Shown piece by piece: positions 5,665-10,167 of a stretch of 10,167 bases of DNA (the first letter of the stretch is position 1; the number at the start of each line of letters is the position of its first letter). The notes beneath the pieces are model-generated. The model did no database searches. It saw only the letters and a list, made by a program, of their open reading frames with translations, and had not been told where the DNA came from. The translations under genes were made by a program, and so were the position numbers. Source of the stretch: Nitrospinota bacterium (GTDB lineage Bacteria > UBA8248 > JACPRG01); NCBI GenBank assembly GCA_030740135.1, contig JASLXW010000109.1, positions 1 to 10,167 on the forward strand, given 5' to 3'.

Positions 5665-6669
5665 TCAGTCTTGGTAAGGGATCGGTGTGAGGAGGGATTC
5701 GTTTTCTCGCATGTCCTGTTCCAGCGCCTCCCGCAAGCGCCGGACGACGGGTCCGGGCTCCCCCCCGCCGATTGGATGTCCGTCGAATTCTATGATCGGC
5801 AGCGCCTTGAGGGTTGTTGCCACAAACATGATTTCCGATGCCCCGTAGGCTTCCGCCCGGGAGATGTCGGCCTGCTTCAGCCCGCTCAACAACCCTTCCT
5901 CGACCAAACCCTCGGCGAGCCCCATCACGCGCCGGAGCGTGGTTCCTTGAAGGGCGTGTCGGAAGGTGGGCGTTTTGAGCTCCCCGGTCGGGGTGACGAT
6001 GGCGACGTTCTTGTTGGAGCCTTCGGCCAGGAATCGGTTCGCGTCCAGGGCGATGGCGCTGTCCACCCCGGCCAGATGGGCCTCCCGCTCCATGAGGGCG
6101 TTGGGCATGTAGTTGCAGCATTTCAATTGGGCCATGCCTTCCGCGCGGGCGGGGATTTCGGTGGTGATGACTCTCATGCCGCGCAGTTGGTGCGAAGGCG
6201 TCGGACCTTCCGGGGCGGTGATCATCACATAGAGGTGACTCTGGTCGCATTCCCGCGGGTCCACGGAAAAACCGCCCGTTCCACGGGAGATGAAGATCCG
6301 GCAGATCGCCTCTCTCGCCTCTCCCGCCGCGGCGGTTTCGAGGAGGATGTCCCGGATTTCGTTTTCCGGCATGGGAAACTCGATCGCCGCAATTTCGGCC
6401 GACCGACCCAGACGGTCCATATGGGCGGCCATCTGATAGACCTTTCCCCGATGGATCTCCATGGTCTCAAAAACCCCGTCCCCCCGGTGGACCATGTGGT
6501 CCTCGAGAGGAATGGTCATGAGTCTCGCGTCCGTCACGATTCCGCCCAAAACACTGGAGTACATGGAGAAATATCTGCCCGAGCGGGGATCGTCCGGGGA
6601 CAGCTTCCCTTTGAACAGCTCGTGGGCGCTCAAGCGGGGGAGATGGCTGCGGGTTTTCATTCCCTGCAT
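5665..6669 (-). CDS. Class IV PLP-dependent aminotransferase (BCAT / D-amino acid transaminase / ADC lyase-like)
   Basis: 334 residues. ATG 6667-6669 has GGAGG eight bases upstream; a second in-frame ATG lies nine bases on. Fold type IV signatures are MVHRGDGVFETMEIHRGKVY (59-78) with the R-G-D-G-V-F-E-T motif, the PLP-binding Lys183 in AQLKCCNYMPNALM, Glu216 in RFLAEGSNKN for the pyridine nitrogen, and LQGTTLRRVMGLAEG (240-254) for phosphate binding. Related enzymes transaminate branched-chain or D-amino acids, or cleave aminodeoxychorismate. The lysine context and the 40-residue N-terminal extension before the core do not separate these possibilities. It is cytoplasmic, with no signal sequence. 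It is probably first in a two-gene unit with the transglutaminase-like gene (4-base gap) and follows an extended -10 promoter 46 bases upstream. Confidence 0.88.
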   Translation of the reverse strand: MQGMKTRSHLPRLSAHELFKGKLSPDDPRSGRYFSMYSSVLGGIVTDARLMTIPLEDHMVHRGDGVFETMEIHRGKVYQMAAHMDRLGRSAEIAAIEFPMPENEIRDILLETAAAGEAREAICRIFISRGTGGFSVDPRECDQSHLYVMITAPEGPTPSHQLRGMRVITTEIPARAEGMAQLKCCNYMPNALMEREAHLAGVDSAIALDANRFLAEGSNKNVAIVTPTGELKTPTFRHALQGTTLRRVMGLAEGLVEEGLLSGLKQADISRAEAYGASEIMFVATTLKALPIIEFDGHPIGGGEPGPVVRRLREALEQDMRENESLLTPIPYQD

Positions 6670-6714
6670 TGCTCCTGCCTCCGGGGATCGGCGGGAAGAA
6701 GATGACCGGGGCCG

Positions 6715-6723
6715 ATTATATCA
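6715..6723 (-). promoter_or_regulatory. Extended -10 promoter for the class IV aminotransferase gene
   Basis: On the minus strand the sequence reads TGATATAAT: a perfect TATAAT hexamer (6720-6715) with the TG of an extended -10 one base before it. No good TTGACA lies 16-18 bases upstream, which is usual for extended -10 promoters. It is directed at the aminotransferase gene and implies a leader of about 40 bases. It stands out in GC-rich surroundings. Confidence 0.55.
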
Positions 6724-6773
6724 TGGAGAGAAGTCCGGCCGTTTCCGCCGCCGGGGCGGTTTCGCCGTCGGGG

Positions 6774-8192
6774 TCAATCCTCCGCTTCAGAGGTCTTCGA
6801 GCGCCACAGTAAGACCAGGACGAAGCCGAACACGATGAGAAAGAAGATGGCCTCCAAGCGGCGCTCCTGAAGGATCAGAAAAAACTTGGCGCGGATGTAG
6901 GCGAGCGTCCCCGTATGGCTTTTCTCCAGTCGGGCCCCCTCTCGTTCGGCGTGGCGGATGAGCGCCTTGAGCTTTTCGGCGTCTACGCCGTCCGGGGGAT
7001 TCGACTTGAGGTGGTGAGCGGCCAGGCCGTAGTGGCGGATGGCCGGCCGCCATCCGTCCGCGACGTACCGGAGCGTATCGGCCAGGGAGGAATGGATGCC
7101 CCCGTCGTCGGGTGTCCATTCCAGGGCCTTCAGATAGGCTTGCACGGCCTCCTTCAGACGGCCTTGTTTGGTGACCCGCTCGGCCCGGGCCACTTCCTGC
7201 CGGGCGGCGCGCCTGCGGTAGAGGGGATGATTGGGGTCGACGTACGTCAGCCCTTGGGCGATGGCGAGGGTGTATTCGGCCCGATCCTCCTCCGAGGCCC
7301 GATCTGCGGACGACCGCATCAGCGCGCGCGCTTTCAGATAGGCTTTCCGCGATTCCTCCCGCTTTCCGGGGATTTGCTGGAGTGCCTCCGCGATTCGGAT
7401 CTGGGCGGCCACGCTGTCGGAGAGCATGCGGGCCGCTTCCCGGTACCGCTTGAGCGCTTCCACGTAATTCTCTCCACGGAAATGGTAGTTCCCCCCTTCG
7501 ATGATCCGCTCGACCATGGCTTCCCGCGCGGGGCGATAGCGGGGGGTCCGGCGGAGCACCCGGCCGAGCAGTTCCTCGGCCTGTTCGGTTTCTCCCGTTT
7601 CGACCAGGGCGCGCGCCTGGGCCAGCAGGTATGCGGCGAGCCTCCTTTGGGCTTCCTTATCCAGGGGGTTTTTGCGCAGCCGCTCCTTTGCGTGACGGCC
7701 CTCGAAGAACACCCTCAGCATCGGATCGGCGCCTTCCTCCCTGCGGATCGAGAGCGGCAGAAAATTACGCAGATCTTCAAAAAACGCACGGACGCGCGGG
7801 TGATCCGGGCCGATGGCGCGCGCGACCGAAAGGAGGTGGATGGCCCGTCGATGGTTCTTGAGGGCCGCTTCCGCTTCGGAGGCGCTGAGCAGGGCTTCGA
7901 TGAGACCCGGTGTGCGGGCAAGTCCCGCCCGGAGCGCGCCGGCGGCCGCTTCGGGATGGTTTCGTTCGAGAAGGATTTTGCCGAGGACGCTCGCGATTGG
8001 AAGGTTTCCGGGGCACTCGACGGCCGCCTCTCCGAGGAGGGAGATGAGCTTTGCGTCAGACGTGAGCCGGCGCGCCGCGGCCTCCCATCTCAAAGCGGAC
8101 CGGCAAGCCGGGGCCTCCTCAGCGAAGGGCGCGACCGGATGGGACGCCCCCAAAACGGCGAACAGGAGGCAGATGGCGGCCAGGATTCGCAT
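6774..8192 (-). CDS. Exported TPR-repeat protein with C-terminal membrane anchor
   Basis: 472 residues. Residues 1-24 (MRILAAICLLFAVLGASHPV...) form a signal peptide or N-terminal membrane helix; no lipobox is evident. Residues ~35-425 are almost wholly helical with repeated TPR-like units, clearest at 85-130 (AAGALRAGLARTPGLIEALL), 190-225 (ALVETGETEQAEELLGRVLR), 233-260 (GNYHFRGENYVEALKRYREA) and 336-372 (AERVTKQGRLKEAVQAYLKA). Residues ~446-463 (LEAIFFLIVFGFVLVLLW) are a membrane segment followed by a short acidic tail. The likely topology is a periplasmic scaffold held in the inner membrane. TPR arrays mediate protein-protein contacts; no catalytic motif is visible. The start lacks a strong Shine-Dalgarno sequence (GGGAG about 14 bases upstream). 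It lies ~105 bases before the aminotransferase gene on the same strand, but a promoter intervenes. Function unknown; it may partner the other helical-repeat membrane protein nearby. Confidence 0.8.
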   Translation of the reverse strand: MRILAAICLLFAVLGASHPVAPFAEEAPACRSALRWEAAARRLTSDAKLISLLGEAAVECPGNLPIASVLGKILLERNHPEAAAGALRAGLARTPGLIEALLSASEAEAALKNHRRAIHLLSVARAIGPDHPRVRAFFEDLRNFLPLSIRREEGADPMLRVFFEGRHAKERLRKNPLDKEAQRRLAAYLLAQARALVETGETEQAEELLGRVLRRTPRYRPAREAMVERIIEGGNYHFRGENYVEALKRYREAARMLSDSVAAQIRIAEALQQIPGKREESRKAYLKARALMRSSADRASEEDRAEYTLAIAQGLTYVDPNHPLYRRRAARQEVARAERVTKQGRLKEAVQAYLKALEWTPDDGGIHSSLADTLRYVADGWRPAIRHYGLAAHHLKSNPPDGVDAEKLKALIRHAEREGARLEKSHTGTLAYIRAKFFLILQERRLEAIFFLIVFGFVLVLLWRSKTSEAED

Positions 8193-8241
8193 CGGCTTCG
8201 AACGCTCCCAAGAAATTCAATCCGTTTCGTGCACGATGAAA

Positions 8242-8271
8242 ATATTAGATCCGGGCGGCGTCCCCGCGCAA
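8242..8271 (-). promoter_or_regulatory. Possible promoter of the TPR-protein gene
   Basis: On the minus strand, TTGCGC (8271-8266) and TAATAT (8247-8242) are spaced by 18 bases and lie about 50 bases before the start at 8192. The -35 match is weak. The short AT-rich patch in a GC-rich gap supports a promoter here. Confidence 0.3.
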
Positions 8272-8319
8272 ATCTTTCGGGAGTGGCCGTGCGGGCGCTC
8301 GAAAGTGCGCGTCAGGGGG

Positions 8320-9051
8320 TCAGCCGTCGTATTTGCCGGAAAGTGAATGAACAACAATCCGCAACAGGCCGAGAAAGGATTGAAACGTGTCCTTGACGAT
8401 GCGGACTTTCGAGTCCCCCGCGTTGGCCCAGTGGACGGGGACTTCCTTGATGGAAATCCCGCGGCGCTGTGCGATGTGCAGGATCTCCGCGTCGAAGCTC
8501 CAATCGTTCAGTCTCTGGCGGGAGAAGACCGTCCGGGCGGCCTCCCGGCTGAAGCCCTTGAAACCGCAGGTGAAATCGCTCACCGAAGCCCTCAGAACGC
8601 CCCGCGAGAGCGCGGTGAAGACCTTTCCCATGGATTCCCGAACCCGGGATTGATGCCGCTCGATGGTGGCGCCCTTGGACCTGCGGGTGCCAATCACGAT
8701 CGCGTAACCCCGGTCGAACCAGTCATTCATTTGATCGAACTCTTCGGGCGCCGTGGAAAGGTCGGCGTCCATAAACAGAATCCGCTTTCCCCCGGCGGCG
8801 AGCATTCCCTGCCGGACGGCGAACCCCTTTCCACGGTTCTGATCGTTGGTCAGCAGGCGGACGCGGTCGTTTTGGTCGGAATACCCCCGGGCAATCTCGC
8901 GGGTCCGGTCCGTGCTCCCGTCATCCACGACGAGGATTTCGTACGTGATTTGCTTCGCCCGGACATAGCCCTCCACCGCCTCCAGGCATTTGCGGAGCAC
9001 GCGCTCTTCGTTGAAGGCGGGAATGACGATGGATAATTCGGGCGGGATCAC
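8320..9051 (-). CDS. Family 2 glycosyltransferase, polyprenyl-phosphate hexose synthase type
   Basis: 243 residues from GTG 9049-9051 to TGA 8320-8322. It is a GT-A fold: LSIVIPAFNEE (6-16), the nucleotide-binding VVDDGSTDRT (41-50), KGFAVRQGMLAA (75-86), the metal-binding DADLS (95-99), DFTCGFKGFSREAA (159-172) and the acceptor-side WSFDAEIL (184-191) followed by IKEVPVHW (201-208). This order matches the dolichyl-phosphate glucosyl/mannosyl transferase (ALG5/DPM-like) branch. Bacterial members move a sugar from a nucleotide donor to undecaprenyl phosphate at the inner membrane for envelope glycans or glycoproteins. No C-terminal membrane helices of the GtrB type are present, so association would be peripheral. 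The start codon lacks a clear ribosome binding site, though the first residues fit the family start. It is upstream of the TPR gene on the same strand, with a 127-base gap. Confidence 0.88.
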   Translation of the reverse strand: MIPPELSIVIPAFNEERVLRKCLEAVEGYVRAKQITYEILVVDDGSTDRTREIARGYSDQNDRVRLLTNDQNRGKGFAVRQGMLAAGGKRILFMDADLSTAPEEFDQMNDWFDRGYAIVIGTRRSKGATIERHQSRVRESMGKVFTALSRGVLRASVSDFTCGFKGFSREAARTVFSRQRLNDWSFDAEILHIAQRRGISIKEVPVHWANAGDSKVRIVKDTFQSFLGLLRIVVHSLSGKYDG

Positions 9052-9244
9052 GCCGGCTGCGCTTTCAGTGTTTGGGTTGGGCTTTTGTCCGGGCGGATCC
9101 TCTATTTCTCGGAACTGAGGTAATCACTACCCGAGCGTGGGCTCCAGCCGGCGTTTGAGGGGCGGGCCGGAGCGCCGTTACCGGACCTCGGAGCGTCTCC
9201 CTCCGGATTCAGCCCGGTATCTTGACACAGCGGCGCGCTGGAAT

Positions 9245-9454
9245 TCAATCGGAGGGCGGAGGAGCGGGCAAATCGGATTGAGGAGGTGAAACAGCTCGCC
9301 GAAATTGATTCATGCCGCCTGGGGCGTCGGGCGAATCCGGCCGGACGCCGGGATATCGCTCGAAGAGGATCTCGTAAAACGTCTTGGCCAGATCGTCGGA
9401 CATGGGCGTGATTGCCGAGAAGGTGTCTCGAAGCAGTTGAACGTTCAGGTCCAT
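9245..9454 (-). pseudogene. Truncated bacterial globin (N-terminal part only)
   Basis: From ATG 9452-9454 the frame reads MDLNVQLLRDTFSAITPMSD, continuing DLAKTFYEILFERYPGVRP. This is the typical start of a bacterial haemoglobin or flavohaemoglobin globin domain (A-B helices, F-Y-x-x-L-F-x-x-x-P-x-V-x-P). After residue ~39 the similarity ends: the tail is proline/serine-rich and stops at residue 69, so the C/E helices and the proximal histidine are missing and no haem pocket could form. Neither other frame downstream restores the family pattern, so this looks like a truncation or recombination breakpoint rather than a simple frameshift. AGGAG lies ten bases upstream, and an in-frame ATG also exists six codons earlier. 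Most likely a gene remnant. Confidence 0.55.
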
Positions 9455-9783
9455 GACCGTCTTTCTCCTCATCGGTCCCGCCGGGACCGGTTCCAATGGG
9501 TGGGTGGGCGCCTCCATCCCTGCCGCTGAAGAGGGTCTGAACGCGGACCCGATTTGAATGCGCCGGCCGCGATCGACCTTCATCGCCCGAACGGCATAGG
9601 CCGCCGCGGGGGGTGGTCGCTGTATCGGGTTTGTCGCAATCCGTATGCCGGTCAACGGGTTGTATGCGGAGAACATCGGCCCGATTTCTGGCCCGAGAAT
9701 TTCGGAAATTCCGGTTGACGTGGAAAGGGCGCGCACGCACGATGCAAGGCTGGTTTGCGAAGAGACCGGGGGAGTGATCCGAT
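9455..9783. other. Intergenic region upstream of the MFS transporter and globin remnant
   Basis: No recognisable gene lies in these 329 bases; frames on both strands show no family pattern. Two palindromes are present. One is a GC-rich hairpin at 9471-9491 just upstream of the globin remnant. The other is an AT-rich inverted repeat at 9697-9711 next to a TTGACG hexamer, on the transporter side. The final bases hold GGGGGAG before the transporter's TTG start. Confidence 0.5.
9697..9720 (+). promoter_or_regulatory. Inverted repeat next to -35-like hexamer, possible operator for the MFS gene
   Basis: GAATTT-CGG-AAATTC (9697-9711) is a perfect inverted repeat with six-base arms and is AT-rich against GC-rich flanks, typical of a dimeric regulator's site. 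Three bases later comes TTGACG (9715-9720), a good -35 hexamer directed at the transporter gene starting at 9784. The expected -10 is poor (CACGAT-like), so the promoter itself is not well supported. Confidence 0.35.
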
Positions 9784-10167
9784 TTGACACTTGAAACCGG
9801 AGATGCCGCGTCCGGCCGCCGGGCATGGACGGCGGTGGCGATTGTCTTTGTCACCGTCGCCTTCGCCGGCGGGATCTGGCACATGTTCGGCATCTTCGTC
9901 AAACCCATCGAGGCCGAGTTTCAGGCCACGCGCACGTCCGTTTCCCTGATCGTCTCGAGCTCCCAATTCGTCTACTTCCTCATGATGATGATCATGGGGA
10001 GGATTCTCGACCGATTCGGCCCGCGGGGGGTGATCGTGACCGGGACGGCCGTTCTGGGGGTCGGGGCGCTTCTTTGTTCCGTTGCAGGGTCCATCTGGCA
10101 AATGAACCTGACCTACGGGGTCGTCCTCGCCCGCGGCTATTCGATGTACACGATCAACGTTTCGAGT
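9784..10167 (+). CDS. Major facilitator superfamily transporter, N-terminal part
   Basis: The first 128 residues of a gene that continues past the right edge. The start is taken as TTG 9784-9786, nine bases after GGGGGAG. TM1 is about residues 15-38 (AVAIVFVTVAFAGGIWHMFG), followed by KPIEAEFQATRTSVS, TM2 about 53-71, then the MFS motif A variant GRILDRFGPR (72-81), TM3 about 83-104 and the start of TM4. The F-G-x-F-x-K-P-x-x-x-E-F...R-x-x-V-S pattern after TM1 is typical of the monocarboxylate/oxalate-formate-type MFS carriers of bacteria, so an organic acid substrate is plausible (inference). It is an inner-membrane protein, divergent from the globin remnant and possibly controlled by the inverted repeat upstream. 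Confidence 0.88.
   Translation, partial: MTLETGDAASGRRAWTAVAIVFVTVAFAGGIWHMFGIFVKPIEAEFQATRTSVSLIVSSSQFVYFLMMMIMGRILDRFGPRGVIVTGTAVLGVGALLCSVAGSIWQMNLTYGVVLARGYSMYTINVSS

Noticed and set aside
6915..8396. Long plus-strand frame across the TPR gene
   Set aside because: No recognisable domain, and it lies opposite a gene with signal peptide, TPR units and a membrane anchor.
9223..9228. TTGACA hexamer as a plus-strand promoter
   Set aside because: No acceptable -10 at 16-18 bases and no plus-strand gene follows within reach.
9455..9826. N-terminal extension of the globin-remnant frame on the minus strand
   Set aside because: The upstream ~120 residues show no globin or other family pattern; globin similarity begins at the ATG at 9454.
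1..10167. tRNA, rRNA, CRISPR array, insertion sequence or integrase
   Set aside because: No cloverleaf, regularly spaced direct repeats, transposase motifs or terminal inverted repeats were seen on reading both strands; no computation was run.

Overview
The window is visibly GC-rich bacterial DNA with Shine-Dalgarno-led genes, several apparent GTG/TTG starts, short intergenic gaps and a mix of metabolic and membrane genes. Nothing in it fixes a phylum. A signal-peptide/TPR protein, a class 2-type dihydroorotate-dehydrogenase fold and an apparent selenoprotein fit an uncultured Gram-negative lineage of the deltaproteobacteria/Tectomicrobia/Rokubacteria/NC10 kind, but that placement is inference. 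TGA is an ordinary stop in at least four other genes here, so the standard code applies.

Layout. Plus strand, 1-1910: the C-terminal end of a class V aminotransferase; a spacer holding a decayed fragment of an uncharacterised protein family; then a divergent dihydroorotate-dehydrogenase-like flavoprotein. Minus strand, 2028-2306: a small protein resembling the GIY-YIG-like family. Divergent from it, 2681-3715 on plus, is a medium-chain zinc-dependent alcohol/polyol dehydrogenase. It converges on a minus-strand block: an OsmC-family protein (3809-4306), a membrane-anchored transglutaminase-like protein (about 4443-5660), a class IV PLP aminotransferase (5665-6669), a membrane TPR protein (6774-8192) and a family 2 glycosyltransferase (8320-9051). 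Beyond lies a truncated globin remnant (minus, 9245-9454), then the start of an MFS transporter on plus running off the right edge.

Main discovery. The OsmC-family gene is split by an in-frame TGA at codon 60, exactly where the family has its first catalytic cysteine. Reading continues in frame with good family similarity on the other side, the second conserved cysteine (Cys136) is intact, and a hairpin GCTAC-TGGGA-GTAGC starts 11 nt after the TGA, with a supporting lower stem. This is the expected layout of a bacterial SECIS element. The best reading is a selenocysteine-containing OsmC-like peroxidase/thiol redox protein, which an automatic annotation would break into two pieces or miss.

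How the genes work together. The aminotransferase and transglutaminase-like genes are 4 nt apart and very likely co-transcribed from an extended -10 promoter (TGATATAAT). The TPR and glycosyltransferase genes lie upstream on the same strand with larger gaps and may be independent units. Two gene remnants (about 463-627 and 9245-9454) suggest accessory sequence undergoing decay. No tRNA, rRNA, CRISPR array, insertion sequence or integrase was seen.
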